A DNA stretch of 47,831 bases from Rubrivivax sp. (lineage in GTDB: Bacteria; Pseudomonadota; Gammaproteobacteria; Burkholderiales; Burkholderiaceae_C), in assembly GCA_030653505.1 (NCBI GenBank), contig JAURZK010000182.1, positions 1 through 47,831 of the forward strand, read 5' to 3'. Shown here piece after piece: positions 30,973 through 40,625 of this stretch. Position 1 is the first letter of the stretch. Each line of letters opens with the position of its first letter. The notes beneath the pieces were generated by a model. That model was not told the DNA's origin, did no database searches, and saw only the letters and a program-made list of their open reading frames with translations. Both the position numbers and the translations under genes were made by a program.

Positions 30973-31719
30973 ATGCAAACCGCCGTTGTCACCGGTGCCG
31001 GCAGCGGCATCGGCCAGGCCTGCGCCACCTCGCTGCTGCGCGAAGGCTGGCAAGTCGTCTTCGTGGGCCGGCGCGAGGCCGCGCTGCACGAGGCGATCGC
31101 CGCCGCCGGCGAAGACGGCAAACACGCCATCGCGCTGCCCTGCGACGTGGCCGACGCCGACGCCGTGCAGGCGCTTTTCGACACCGTGGCGCAGCGTTGC
31201 GGCCGGCTCGACCTGCTGTTCAACAACGCCGGCGGCGGGCTGGCCTCGAAGACGCCCGACCTCGTCGGCGCGGCCGAGTGGCGGCAGGTCGTCGACGTCA
31301 ACCTCAACGGCGCCTTCTATTGCCTGTCCAACGCATTCCGGCTGATGAAGGCGCAAGCGCCGATGGGCGGCCGCATCGTCAACAACGGCAGCATCTCGGC
31401 GCATGCGCCGCGGCCCGGCTCGATCGCGTACACCGCGACCAAACATGCCGTCACTGGCCTCACGAAGACTGCCGCGCTGGACGGACGGCCCTACGACATC
31501 GCGGTAGGGCAGATCGACATCGGCAACGCTGCCAGCGACCTGACCGCGCGCATGGCGCATGGCGTGCCGCAAGCCGACGGCAGCCTGCGGCCCGAGCCGC
31601 GCATGGACCTGCAGGCCGTGGCCGACACCTTCATGGCCATCGTGCGCCTGCCGCTGACGGCCAACGTGCTCTTCATGACCGTGATGGCCACCAAGATGCC
31701 CTTTGTGGGCCGCGGCTGA
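30973..31719 (+). CDS. Short-chain dehydrogenase/reductase
   Basis: 248 residues, classical SDR. The cofactor loop TGAGSGIG, NNAGGG, the catalytic Ser in NNGSISAHA and Y-x-x-x-K in AYTATKHAVTG are all present. It should use NAD(P) to oxidise or reduce a hydroxyl/keto group. The FAH-family gene 22 bases later suggests a sugar-acid route, such as oxidation of a 2-keto-3-deoxy sugar acid followed by hydrolysis (known for L-fuconate in Burkholderia); this is inference from the pairing, and other substrates are possible. Confidence 0.92.
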   Translation: MQTAVVTGAGSGIGQACATSLLREGWQVVFVGRREAALHEAIAAAGEDGKHAIALPCDVADADAVQALFDTVAQRCGRLDLLFNNAGGGLASKTPDLVGAAEWRQVVDVNLNGAFYCLSNAFRLMKAQAPMGGRIVNNGSISAHAPRPGSIAYTATKHAVTGLTKTAALDGRPYDIAVGQIDIGNAASDLTARMAHGVPQADGSLRPEPRMDLQAVADTFMAIVRLPLTANVLFMTVMATKMPFVGRG

Positions 31720-31741
31720 ACCCCTGCCACCGAGACCCCAG

Positions 31742-32605
31742 ATGAGACTGCTGCGACACGGCCCCAAGGGCCATGAGCGACCCGCCCTGCTAGACGACCA
31801 GGGCCGCGTGCGCGACCTCGGCGTGCTGCTGCCCGAAATCACGCCCGCCACGCTTTCGCCCGCCGGCCTGGCCGCGCTGCGTGCCATCGACGTCGACGCC
31901 CTGCCCGTCGTGCCCCAGGGCCGCCTGGCCGTGCCCTGGACGGGCATGACGAAGTTCGTCGCCATCGGCCTGAACTACGCCGACCACGCCGCAGAGGCCG
32001 GCATGCCCATCCCGAAAGAGCCCATCGTCTTCATGAAGACGCTGGACAGCGCCGTGGGTGCGAACCACGCGGTGGTGTTGCCCCAGGGCTCGGTGAAGGG
32101 CGACTGGGAGGTGGAACTGGGCGTCGTCATCGGGAACCGGGCACGCTATGTCAGCGAAGCCGACGCGCTGCAGTTCGTCGCCGGCTATTGCGTCGTCAAC
32201 GACGTCTCGGAACGCGAATACCAGCTCGAACGTGGCAGCCAGTGGGACAAGGGCAAGGGCTGCGACACCTTCGGGCCCATCGGCCCCTGGCTGGTGACGG
32301 CCGACGAGGTGGGCGACCCGCAGTCGCTGGACCTCTGGCTCGACCTCAACGGCCGCCGCATGCAGACCGGCAACACGCGCACCATGGTCTTCGCCGTGGC
32401 GCAGATCGTCAGTTATCTCAGCCGCTTCATGACGCTGCAGCCGGGGGACCTCATCACCACCGGCACGCCGCCGGGCGTGGGCATGGGCATCAAGCCGCAG
32501 CCGGTATTCCTCAAGCCCGGCGACACGATGGCGCTGGGCATCAGCGGCCTGGGTGAACAACGTCAGACCGTGTTCGCGTGGGACCCGGCGCTCATCGACA
32601 GTTGA
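31742..32605 (+). CDS. Fumarylacetoacetate hydrolase family protein
   Basis: 287 residues. The FAH fold and its metal site are seen in KFVAIGLNYADHAAEAG, EPIVFMKTLDSAVGAN, the Glu-rich DWEVELGVVIG and YCVVNDVSEREYQLERG. TTGTPPGVGMG is the later active-site loop. Family members are hydrolases or decarboxylases of diketo acids and ureidoglycolate-like substrates; 2,4-diketo-3-deoxy-sugar acid hydrolase would suit the upstream SDR. ATG 31742 lies at the conserved start; an in-frame ATG at 31703 would overlap the SDR gene. Confidence 0.92.
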   Translation: MRLLRHGPKGHERPALLDDQGRVRDLGVLLPEITPATLSPAGLAALRAIDVDALPVVPQGRLAVPWTGMTKFVAIGLNYADHAAEAGMPIPKEPIVFMKTLDSAVGANHAVVLPQGSVKGDWEVELGVVIGNRARYVSEADALQFVAGYCVVNDVSEREYQLERGSQWDKGKGCDTFGPIGPWLVTADEVGDPQSLDLWLDLNGRRMQTGNTRTMVFAVAQIVSYLSRFMTLQPGDLITTGTPPGVGMGIKPQPVFLKPGDTMALGISGLGEQRQTVFAWDPALIDS

Positions 32606-32655
32606 GCGACGCCTGACCCGCGCTCGAGGTTCCATATACCCGGTGGCGGCCAGGG

Positions 32656-32684
32656 TGTAAGAAAACGGGCGGCGGTCAGTCAAA
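32656..32684 (+). promoter_or_regulatory. Candidate ECF-sigma promoter of arsS
   Basis: TGTAAG (32656-32661), a 17-bp spacer, then GTCAAA (32679-32684). A GTAA-type -35 with a GTC-type -10 is typical of several extracytoplasmic-function sigma factors. It lies about 28 bases before the arsS ATG; no sigma-70 hexamers are visible. The sigma factor gene is not in the window. Confidence 0.35.
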
Positions 32685-32711
32685 CTCCGCAGATCCACTG
32701 CAGCTGTACCC

Positions 32712-33710
32712 ATGCACGCCACCCTGCCCCTGCTCGTCCGTTCCGACTTCCCTGCCCTGCGCCGCGGTGTCGTCGACACCCTCCAGGTGAACCTCGGCTA
32801 CCGCTGCAACCAGAGTTGCCTTCATTGCCACGTCAACGCCGGGCCCAACCGCACCGAGGAGATGACGGCCGACACCATCGCCGCCGTCGTCGCCTTTCTC
32901 GACAACAGCCCCGAGGTGCGCACGCTCGACCTCACTGGCGGCGCGCCCGAGCTGAACCGCCACTTCCGCGAGCTGGTGGTCGCCGCACGCACCCGCGGCG
33001 TGCGTGTCATCGACCGCTGCAACCTCACCATCCTGGAAGAGCCGGGGCAGGACGGGCTGGCGGAGTTTCTGGCCGCGCAGGGTGTGGAGATCGTGGCCTC
33101 GATGCCGTGTTATCTGGAAGACAACGTCGACCGCCAGCGCGGCAAGGGCACCTTCGACGCCAGCATCCGCGGCCTGCAGCGACTGAACGCACTGGGCTAC
33201 GGACAACCCGGCCGCACGCTGCTGCTGAACCTGGTCTACAACCCGCAGGGTGCCAGCCTGCCGCCGCCGCAGGCCGCGCTGCAGGCAGACTACAAACGCC
33301 ACCTGGCGCAGCACTTCGGCGTCGTCTTCAACCAGCTCTTCACGCTGGCCAACATGCCCATCCAGCGCTTCGGCTCGACGCTGGTGAGCAAGGGCGAGTT
33401 CAATGCCTACATGAAGCTGCTGCGCAGCGCCCACCACGACGACAACCTGGCGCAGGTGATGTGCCGCAGCCTGATCAGCGTCGACTGGCAGGGCTACCTC
33501 TACGACTGCGACTTCAACCAGCAACTGGGCCTGCCCCTCAACGCCGCCGGCCAGGCGCGGCTGCACCTTCGCGACACCACCGCTGCCCGGCTGAGTGGCC
33601 ACCCCGTCCGCGTCGCCGACCATTGCTTCGGTTGCACCGCAGGCCAGGGCTCGAGCTGCGGCGGTGCCCTGGCCGAGACCACGGCGGCGGCACCGGGCTG
33701 CGGGCTGTAG
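32712..33710 (+). CDS. arsS: Arsenosugar-type radical SAM protein ArsS
   Basis: 332 residues. The radical-SAM cluster motif is CNQSCLHC (Cys 32, 36, 39), with the SAM-binding LDLTGGAPEL after it. The C-terminal half has the DUF3641 Cys sites (VMCRSLISVDWQGYLYDCDF and DHCFGCTAGQGSSCGG). In family knowledge ArsS transfers a deoxyadenosyl group to a methylated arsenical, leading to arsenosugars; some members are selenoproteins, this one has Cys. No arsenite methyltransferase (ArsM) gene is in the window, so the substrate is unproven. The flavoprotein gene follows after 73 bases. Confidence 0.88.
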   Translation: MHATLPLLVRSDFPALRRGVVDTLQVNLGYRCNQSCLHCHVNAGPNRTEEMTADTIAAVVAFLDNSPEVRTLDLTGGAPELNRHFRELVVAARTRGVRVIDRCNLTILEEPGQDGLAEFLAAQGVEIVASMPCYLEDNVDRQRGKGTFDASIRGLQRLNALGYGQPGRTLLLNLVYNPQGASLPPPQAALQADYKRHLAQHFGVVFNQLFTLANMPIQRFGSTLVSKGEFNAYMKLLRSAHHDDNLAQVMCRSLISVDWQGYLYDCDFNQQLGLPLNAAGQARLHLRDTTAARLSGHPVRVADHCFGCTAGQGSSCGGALAETTAAAPGCGL

Positions 33711-33783
33711 GCGTCGGCTCGGCCACTTGCGCGCGGGCCGCCTGCGCGCTTTGCCGCGAGGCCGGGCCCAGAATGCCACCGGG

Positions 33784-35931
33784 ATGGTCATGAACAAACG
33801 TGTCGGTACCGCATTGCTGCTGCTGGCGCTGCTGGCCGCCTTCTTCGTGCTGGACCTCGGCCAGTACCTGAACCTGGCCACCATCAAGGCGCGCCAGGCC
33901 GAACTCGAAGCCTGGCGCGCGGCGCAGCCACTGACCGCGGCACTGCTCTTCTTCGCCGCCTACGTCGTCGTGACGGCCTTGTCGCTGCCCGGCGCCGCTG
34001 CCATGACGCTGGTGGCGGGTGCCCTCTTCGGCCTGGGCTGGGGGCTGCTGATCGTTTCGTTTGCGTCGAGCATCGGCGCCACGCTGGCCTTCCTGGCCTC
34101 GCGCTGGCTGCTGCGCGACTGGGTGCAGTCACGTTTCGGCGCGCGCCTTGCCGCGCTGAACGCCGGCATCGCCAAGGAGGGTGGTTTCTACCTCTTCACG
34201 CTGCGCCTGGTGCCGATCGTGCCCTTCTTCGTCATCAACCTGGCGATGGGCCTGACCCCGATCCGGCCGCTGACCTTCTACTGGGTCAGCCAGCTCGGCA
34301 TGCTCGCCGGCACGCTGGTCTACGTGAACGCCGGCACGCAGCTGGCGCGCGTCGAGTCACTCTCGGGCATCGTCTCGCCGGGGTTGCTGGCCTCGCTCGT
34401 GCTGCTGGGGGTGTTCCCGCTCGTCGCGATGAAGATCGTCGATGTCGTGAAGGCCAACAGGATCTACGCGAAGTGGAAGAAGCCGGCGCGCTTCGACCGC
34501 AACCTCGTCGTCATCGGCGGCGGCTCGGCCGGGCTGGTGACGGCGTACATCGCCGCGGCCATCAAGGCCAAGGTCACGCTGGTGGAGAAACACAAGCTGG
34601 GCGGCGACTGCCTGAACACCGGCTGCGTGCCTTCGAAGGCGCTCATCCGTTCGGCCAAGTTCCTGTCGCACGTGCAGCGCGCGCCCGAACTCGGCATGCG
34701 CAGCGCCAGCGCCGATTTCGATTTCGCCCAGGTGATGGAGCGTGTGCAGCGGGTCATCACGGCCATCGAGCCGCACGACTCGGTGGAACGCTACACGGGG
34801 CTGGGTGTCGACGTGGCACAGGGCTCGGCGCGCATCGTCAGCCCCTGGGAAGTGGAAATCGCCCACGTCGACGGCCGCGTGCAGCGCCTGAGCACCCGCG
34901 CCATCGTCATCGCCGCCGGCGCGCGGCCCTTCGTGCCACCCATCCCGGGCATCGAGCAGATGGACCCGCTGACCTCGGACAACGTCTGGGCCCTGCGCCG
35001 ACGCCCGGAACGCCTGCTGGTGCTGGGCGGCGGGCCCATCGGCAGCGAACTGACGCAGGCCTTCGCACGACTGGGCTGCAAGGTGACGCAGGTTGAGATG
35101 GCACCGCGCCTGCTGATGCGCGAAGACCCCGAGGTCTCGGCGCTGGTGGCCGAACGCTTCGTCGCCGAAGGCGTGGACCTGCGCCTGGGGCACAAGGCCA
35201 CCCGCTTCGAGCAGGTGGACGGCCGGAAGTGGCTCGTCGCCGAACACGCAGGCCGCGAGGTGCGGATCAACTTCGACGCCGTGCTGGTGGCCGTGGGCCG
35301 CGTCGCCAACCTGGAGGGTTACGGGCTGGAAGAACTGGGAGTCACCACCGGCCGCACCGTCGAAGTCAACGGCTACCTGCAGACCAACTTCCCCAACATC
35401 TACGCCGCCGGCGACGTGGCCGGGCCCTACCAGTTCACGCACACCGCGGCGCACCAGGCCTGGTACGCGGCGGTCAACGCGCTCTTCGACCCCTTCAGGA
35501 AATTCAAGGCCGACTACCGCGTCATCCCCTGGGCCACCTTCACCGAACCCGAGGTGGCGCGTGTGGGCCTGAACGAGCTGGAGGCGAGCGAGCAGGACGT
35601 GCCCTACGAGGTGACGCACTTCGGCCTGGACGAACTCGACCGCGCCATCGCCGACAGCGAAGCGCACGGCTTCGTGAAGGTACTGACGGTGCCCGGCAAG
35701 GACCGCATCCTGGGTGCGACCATCGTCGGCGAACACGCCGGCGACCTGCTGGCCGAATACGTGCTCGCGATGAAACACGGTCTGGGGCTGAACAAGATCC
35801 TCGGCACCATCCACACCTACCCGACGCTGGCCGAGGCCAACAAGTACGCCGCCGGCAACTGGAAACGCGCCCATGCGCCGCAGCGCCTGCTGGCCTGGGT
35901 GGAACGCTTCCACGGCTGGCGCCGCGGTTGA
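33784..35931 (+). CDS. Fused VTT (TVP38/DedA-like) membrane domain and FAD-dependent disulfide reductase
   Basis: 715 residues. Residues 1-225 are a VTT/SNARE-associated membrane domain with about five to six helices (LSLPGAAAMTLVAGALFG, VPFFVINLAMG). From about 240 a full pyridine-nucleotide disulfide oxidoreductase follows: FAD loop GGGSAG (245-250), redox pair CLNTGC (276-281), NAD loop LGGGPIGSEL and a C-terminal dimer domain near HTYPTLAEANK. Family relatives are annotated as mercuric reductase-like, but this fusion occurs beside arsS genes. It should move electrons to a disulfide or metal/thiol substrate at the membrane. Start could also be the ATG 6 bases later. Confidence 0.88.
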   Translation: MVMNKRVGTALLLLALLAAFFVLDLGQYLNLATIKARQAELEAWRAAQPLTAALLFFAAYVVVTALSLPGAAAMTLVAGALFGLGWGLLIVSFASSIGATLAFLASRWLLRDWVQSRFGARLAALNAGIAKEGGFYLFTLRLVPIVPFFVINLAMGLTPIRPLTFYWVSQLGMLAGTLVYVNAGTQLARVESLSGIVSPGLLASLVLLGVFPLVAMKIVDVVKANRIYAKWKKPARFDRNLVVIGGGSAGLVTAYIAAAIKAKVTLVEKHKLGGDCLNTGCVPSKALIRSAKFLSHVQRAPELGMRSASADFDFAQVMERVQRVITAIEPHDSVERYTGLGVDVAQGSARIVSPWEVEIAHVDGRVQRLSTRAIVIAAGARPFVPPIPGIEQMDPLTSDNVWALRRRPERLLVLGGGPIGSELTQAFARLGCKVTQVEMAPRLLMREDPEVSALVAERFVAEGVDLRLGHKATRFEQVDGRKWLVAEHAGREVRINFDAVLVAVGRVANLEGYGLEELGVTTGRTVEVNGYLQTNFPNIYAAGDVAGPYQFTHTAAHQAWYAAVNALFDPFRKFKADYRVIPWATFTEPEVARVGLNELEASEQDVPYEVTHFGLDELDRAIADSEAHGFVKVLTVPGKDRILGATIVGEHAGDLLAEYVLAMKHGLGLNKILGTIHTYPTLAEANKYAAGNWKRAHAPQRLLAWVERFHGWRRG

Positions 35932-35976
35932 GCCGACAGCCCCGCGCCGGTGCCGGCACGACAACAGGAGACTGCC

Positions 35977-37354
35977 ATGGCAGACGACCACGACCTCATC
36001 GTCATCGGCGCAGGTTCCGGCGGTGTGGCCGCCGCCCGCCGCGCCGCCGCGCACGGCGCGCGTGTGCTCATCGCCGAGGCCGACCGCGTCGGTGGCACCT
36101 GCGTCATCCGCGGCTGCGTGCCCAAGAAGCTGATGGTCTACGCCGCCGCTTACGCCCAGGGCTTCGCCGAGGCGCGTGCCTTCGGCTGGCCCGACGCGGG
36201 TGGGCACTTCGAGATGGACCGATGGGCGGCAGCGAAGGCGACGGAGACGGCGCGATTGGAGGTGCTCTATCGCCAGATGCTGGCCGACGCCGGTGTCGAA
36301 CTGGCGCAGGGCCAGGCGCGGCTGCTCGGCAGCCGGCCGGGTGGCGCTGGGCGAGCGTGTGCTGCAAGCGCCGCGTGTGCTCGTGGCCACCGGCGGCGCA
36401 CCGGCGCAAGACGCCCTGCCCGGCCTGGCGCTGGCCATGACGTCCAACGAGCTGCTCGACCTGCAGGTGCTGCCGCCCACCCTGCTGGTGCTGGGCGGCG
36501 GCTACATCGCGGTGGAATTCGCCAGCATCCTGGCCGGCCTGGGCGTGAAGGTGACGCTGGCCTACCGCGACACCCACCCGCTGCGCGGCTTCGACACCGA
36601 CCTGCGCACACGCCTGGCCGACGCACTGGCCGCGCGCGGCATCACGCTGGCCGGCGGCGTGGGGCTGAAGGCGCTGGAACGCTCGGCCGCGGGTTTCACA
36701 CTGCAGCGCATCGACGGCTCGGTGCTGCAGGCCGCCGCCGCGCTCAATGCCACCGGCCGGCGGCCGAACACCGCCGGCCTGGGCCTGGCCGATGCCGGCG
36801 TGCAGCTCGACACCCGCGGCGCGATCACGGTCGACGCCGACAGCCGCAGCAGCGCCGCTGGCGTGTGGGCCGTAGGCGACGTGACGAACCGCGTCAACCT
36901 CACGCCGGTGGCCATCGCTGAAGGACGCGCCTTTGCCGACACCGAGTTCGGCGGCCAGCCCACGCGCGTGGACCATCGCAACGTGCCCAGCGCGGTGTTC
37001 ACCGAGCCGCCCCTCGCCACCGTCGGCCTCACCGAGGCCGCGGCCGCCGCGCGCGGCCCGGCCGACATCTACACCGCTGACTTCCGCCCCATGAAGACGG
37101 CGTTCGCGGGCAGCGCGGCGCGCAGCTTCATGAAACTGGTGGTCGACGGGCTGAGCGGGCGCGTGCTGGGTGTACACATGATCGGCACCGACGCCCCGGA
37201 GATCGTGCAGAGCCTGGCCGTGGCACTGACCGCCGGCGCCACCAAGGCCGACTTCGATCGCACGCTGGCCGTGCACCCCACGGCGGCGGAAGAGTTCGTG
37301 CTGATGCGTGCGCCAGCGAGGCGCCTTCCGGTGCCGACGCAAGCCTCGACCTGA
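35977..37354 (+). pseudogene. gor: Glutathione-disulfide reductase, frameshifted
   Basis: ATG 35977 follows CAGGAG. Residues 1-121 are a normal glutathione reductase start: FAD loop GAGSGG, redox pair CVIRGC with GTC before it. At about 36339-36341 (GGG in CCGGGTGG) the frame is lost. The rest, in the next frame, is complete: VLVATGGAPAQ, NAD loop LGGGYIAVEFAS, GRRPNTAGLGL, and the C-terminal HPTAAEEFVLM with the catalytic His. Deleting one G restores a continuous protein of about 458 residues. Translated as is, it would give a ~315-residue product. It may be a real mutation or a sequencing error. Confidence 0.82.
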
Positions 37355-37373
37355 GCGCTGCGCCGCCCTTGCC

Positions 37374-38690
37374 TCACCAGGCCAGCTTGCCGCTGCCCAC
37401 GTCCATCACCATGCGCGTGGCCAGGAAGAGCTTGGGCGCGATGGAGCTGACGAAGATGTACTCGTTGTCGTTCGAGTGTGCGCCGTAACCGCGCAGGCCG
37501 AAGCTCTCGAGCACGCCGCCCTTGGGGCGCATGCCGGCGAAGGCAGCGTCGGTGCCACCGCCGGTGGCGCGGTCGCGCACCTGCAGCGGCAGGCCGATCT
37601 CCTTGAACACCGACTGCGCGTGCAGCGCCAGCACCCGCGACGCGGCATTGGCCACGAAGGCCGGGCGGCTGCGGTAGAAGGACAGCTCGATGGTGGTGTC
37701 GGGGATCAGCTTGCTCTTGATCGACTCGCGCAGCGCGGCTTCCATCAGGTCGAGGTCTTCGTTGGTGAGCGAACGCACGTCGGCGATGGCCGTCGCCGAG
37801 GCCGGGATGACGTTGCGCGTCTCGCCCGAGCTGGCCACCGTCCAGTTGATCTTCAGACCCTTGTCGGGGTCGCCGAAGTTGCGGCTCTTCAGGACCTGGT
37901 GCGCCATCTCGTAGAGCGCATTGCGGCCGCGTTCCGGGCTCGAACCGGCGTGCGAGGCCTTGCCGGTGACCTTCATCTCGACGATGGCGATGCTGCTGGT
38001 GGCCAAGCGCACCATGTCCTGCTCGAAACCGCCGCCCTCGAACGACAGCACCGCGTCGTACTCGCTGCCGAGCCGCGTGATGGTGGCGCCCGAGCCGGGC
38101 GAGCCGACTTCCTCGTCGGCGTTGATCAGCACGCCCAGCTGTGCGTAATCGGTGTGGCCGAGGTCGCTCAGCAGCTTGACGGTGTGCAGGATCAGCGCCA
38201 CGCCCGCCTTGTCGTCAGCGATGCCCAGGCCGTAGGCCTTGTCGCCTTCGACGCGGAAGGGCTGCTTGACACCCATGCCGCGCGGGTAGACGGTGTCCAT
38301 GTGGGCGATCAGCAGCACCTTCTTCTGGCCCGTGCCGGTGCGCGTGGCGTAGACCATCGAGCCCAGCTTGGCACCCTTGAGCTGCGGATGGAAATCGGGC
38401 GCCTGCGCGGGCAGGGTCTGCACCGTCATGCCCGAGGCCTGCAGGCGGCCGGCGATGACTGCGCTGACCTTGCCCAGGCCTTCAAGGTCGCGGCTGCCCG
38501 ACTCGATGCCGACCAGTTCCTTCAGGCTGTCGAGCAGCGGGTTCACCTGTTCGGTCACCTTGGCCTGCAGCGCCTGCGGCGAGAGCGCCTGCGCGGGCGC
38601 CAGCGCCGGCAAGGCCAATGCCGCAGCCAGGATCAGCGGCCGCAGGAGCGGCGACAGCGGCCGCGGGACGGTCGTGGTCGGGAAGGTCAT
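37374..38690 (-). CDS. Secreted M20 family zinc carboxypeptidase (glutamate carboxypeptidase-like)
   Basis: 438 residues. An N-terminal signal peptide (PLILAAALALPALAPAQA, cleavage near residue 35) sends it to the periplasm. M20 zinc ligands and catalytic residues are visible: LIAHMDTVYPRG, GLGIADDKAG, NADEEVGSPGS (catalytic Glu) and a C-terminal GYGAHSNDNEYI. The dimerisation domain lies between about 210 and 330. Carboxypeptidase G2-like members cleave C-terminal glutamate from folates or peptides; specificity is not certain. ATG overlaps the previous stop (TGATG). Confidence 0.92.
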   Translation of the reverse strand: MTFPTTTVPRPLSPLLRPLILAAALALPALAPAQALSPQALQAKVTEQVNPLLDSLKELVGIESGSRDLEGLGKVSAVIAGRLQASGMTVQTLPAQAPDFHPQLKGAKLGSMVYATRTGTGQKKVLLIAHMDTVYPRGMGVKQPFRVEGDKAYGLGIADDKAGVALILHTVKLLSDLGHTDYAQLGVLINADEEVGSPGSGATITRLGSEYDAVLSFEGGGFEQDMVRLATSSIAIVEMKVTGKASHAGSSPERGRNALYEMAHQVLKSRNFGDPDKGLKINWTVASSGETRNVIPASATAIADVRSLTNEDLDLMEAALRESIKSKLIPDTTIELSFYRSRPAFVANAASRVLALHAQSVFKEIGLPLQVRDRATGGGTDAAFAGMRPKGGVLESFGLRGYGAHSNDNEYIFVSSIAPKLFLATRMVMDVGSGKLAW

Positions 38691-40606
38691 CAGGGTGCTT
38701 TCTTCAGTGAACGACGGGCCTCGTCGGCCGTCTCGTAGATGTGCGGCGCCACGCCTCGCGCTCGCAGGGCCGGGCCCAGCTTCGCACGCAGGAAGCCGCT
38801 GGTGGTGTAGCGCGCGACGTCGAGGTAATGGCGGTCGACGAGCTCCCGCACCATGGCTGCCCAGTCGTCTTCCACCGCGGGGTCGAGCGTGAAGTGGTCG
38901 TAGTTCACCACGCCCCAGACCTTGTGGCCCAGCGGCACGACATGGCGTTCGACCTCGCGCCGCACCGCCTCGACGTCTTCGGGCGTGCGGATGTGCAGGC
39001 GCTCGAAGTTGATGAAGAGCGTGCGCGTGGCCGCGTCGTAGGTGAAGCGGCTGTCCAGCGGCAGCAGCAGCAGGCGCGCACGCAGGCCCAGCGTGGCCTC
39101 GGCGAACAGCGCGGCGTCCATGCGCGCCGGTTCGCGCTCGAGCACGGGTGCGAAGCCCATGCGGTCGAGCACGTCGCGCTGCAGGTCCAGGCCCGGCGCG
39201 ATCTCCAGCAGCGCGATGCCGTCGGCGTGCAGGGCGAAGACCGCACGCTCGGTGACGTAGAGCACGTCCTGCCCGCGGCGCAGCGCCTCGCGGCCAGAGA
39301 AGGTGCGCTGCTCGACCTGCGCCACGAACTTCGGCTGCCCCGCGGCCATGAAGTTGCCGACGAAGACGACGCGCCGCGCGTTCTGGCTGATGTTGATGAA
39401 ACCTCCCGCGCCGACCAGCCGCGGCCCGAAGCGGCTGACGTTGACGTTGCCTTCGGCGTCGGCCTGGGCCAGGCCGAGGAAGGCGATGTCCAGGCCGCCG
39501 CCGTCGTAGAAGTCGAACTGGTAAGGCTGGTCGATGACGGCCTGGGTGTTCACCGCGGCGCCGAAGTTCAGCCCGCCGGCCGGAATGCCACCGATCACGC
39601 CCGGCTCGGCCGTCAGCGTTATGAGGTCGATGACTTTCTCCTCGGCGGCCACTGAAGCGATGCCCTCGGGCATGCCTATGCCCAGGTTGACGACGCTGTT
39701 AGGGCGCAGTTCCAGCGCCGCGCGGCGGGCGATGATCTTGCGGTCGTTCAGCGGCATCGGCGCCGCGCCGGCCACGGGCACACGCAACTCGCCGGCGAAG
39801 GCGGCGCTGTAGGGTTCGGCAAAGGTCTGCTGGTGGTACTCGGGCTTCTCGGCCACCACCACGCAGTCGACCAGCACGCCGGGAATCTTCACCTGCCGCG
39901 GGTTCAGCGTATGCACCTCGGCCAGGCGCTCGACCTGCGCGATGACGACGCCGCCGCTGTTGTGCACGGCCATCGCGATGGCCAGCGATTCCAGCGTCAG
40001 TGCCTCGCGCTCCATCGTCAGGTTGCCGTCGGCGTCGGCGGTGGTGGCGCGGATGAGGCCGACGTGGATCGGAAAGGCCTTGTAGAAGAGGTAGTCCTCG
40101 CCGTCGATCGGCATCAGCCGCACCAGCTCTTCGGTGGTGCGCGCGTTGATGCGGCCGCCGCCGTGGCGCGGGTCGACGAAGGTGCCCAGGCCGACGCGGC
40201 TGAGGTGCCCCGGCTTGCCGGCGGCGATGTCGCGGAACAGCTGCGAGATCACGCCCTGCGGCAGATTCCAGGCCTCGATGCGGTTGTCCACCGCGAGTTT
40301 CTGCAGCTTCGGTACCAGGCCCCAGTGGCCGCCGATCACGCGTGCCACCAGGCCTTCGTGGCCCAGGTGGTTGAGGCCACGGTCCTTCCCGTCGCCCTGT
40401 CCTGCGGCGTAGACGAGGGTCAGCCCACGCGGGCTGCCGTGGGCCAGGAAGCGTTTCTCGAGCGCCACTGCCAGGTTCTCGGCAAAGCCGATGCCGACGA
40501 AGCCGCTGCTGGCCACGGTGTCGCCGTCGCACACCAGCTGCAGCGCCTCGGCGGCGCTCACCACCTTGCCCTTGCCGCCGGCGCGCAGCCCGGCGATGCG
40601 CTCCAT
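38690..40606 (-). CDS. Acyl-CoA:acetate/3-ketoacid CoA-transferase (YdiF/propionate CoA-transferase type)
   Basis: 638 residues. Both halves of a class I CoA-transferase are fused in one chain, the first from residue 12 ([15 protein letters not shown]) and the second from about 290 ([18 protein letters not shown]). The catalytic Glu is in [17 protein letters not shown] 120-residue C-terminal extension from about 510 ([22 protein letters not shown]) is normal for the YdiF-like branch. It exchanges CoA between acetate/propionate and other acyl-CoAs. ATG 40606 is chosen; a GTG 40615 is possible. It lies 19 bases after the metallopeptidase gene and overlaps the M20 gene by one base. Confidence 0.9.
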   Translation of the reverse strand: MERIAGLRAGGKGKVVSAAEALQLVCDGDTVASSGFVGIGFAENLAVALEKRFLAHGSPRGLTLVYAAGQGDGKDRGLNHLGHEGLVARVIGGHWGLVPKLQKLAVDNRIEAWNLPQGVISQLFRDIAAGKPGHLSRVGLGTFVDPRHGGGRINARTTEELVRLMPIDGEDYLFYKAFPIHVGLIRATTADADGNLTMEREALTLESLAIAMAVHNSGGVVIAQVERLAEVHTLNPRQVKIPGVLVDCVVVAEKPEYHQQTFAEPYSAAFAGELRVPVAGAAPMPLNDRKIIARRAALELRPNSVVNLGIGMPEGIASVAAEEKVIDLITLTAEPGVIGGIPAGGLNFGAAVNTQAVIDQPYQFDFYDGGGLDIAFLGLAQADAEGNVNVSRFGPRLVGAGGFINISQNARRVVFVGNFMAAGQPKFVAQVEQRTFSGREALRRGQDVLYVTERAVFALHADGIALLEIAPGLDLQRDVLDRMGFAPVLEREPARMDAALFAEATLGLRARLLLLPLDSRFTYDAATRTLFINFERLHIRTPEDVEAVRREVERHVVPLGHKVWGVVNYDHFTLDPAVEDDWAAMVRELVDRHYLDVARYTTSGFLRAKLGPALRARGVAPHIYETADEARRSLKKAP

Positions 40607-40625
40607 GCGCTGCACCGTGGGCGCC

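Noticed and set aside
33784..35931. Mercuric reductase (merA)
   Set aside because: There is no heavy-metal-associated domain, no C-terminal Cys pair and no mer genes nearby; the VTT fusion points to a different group.
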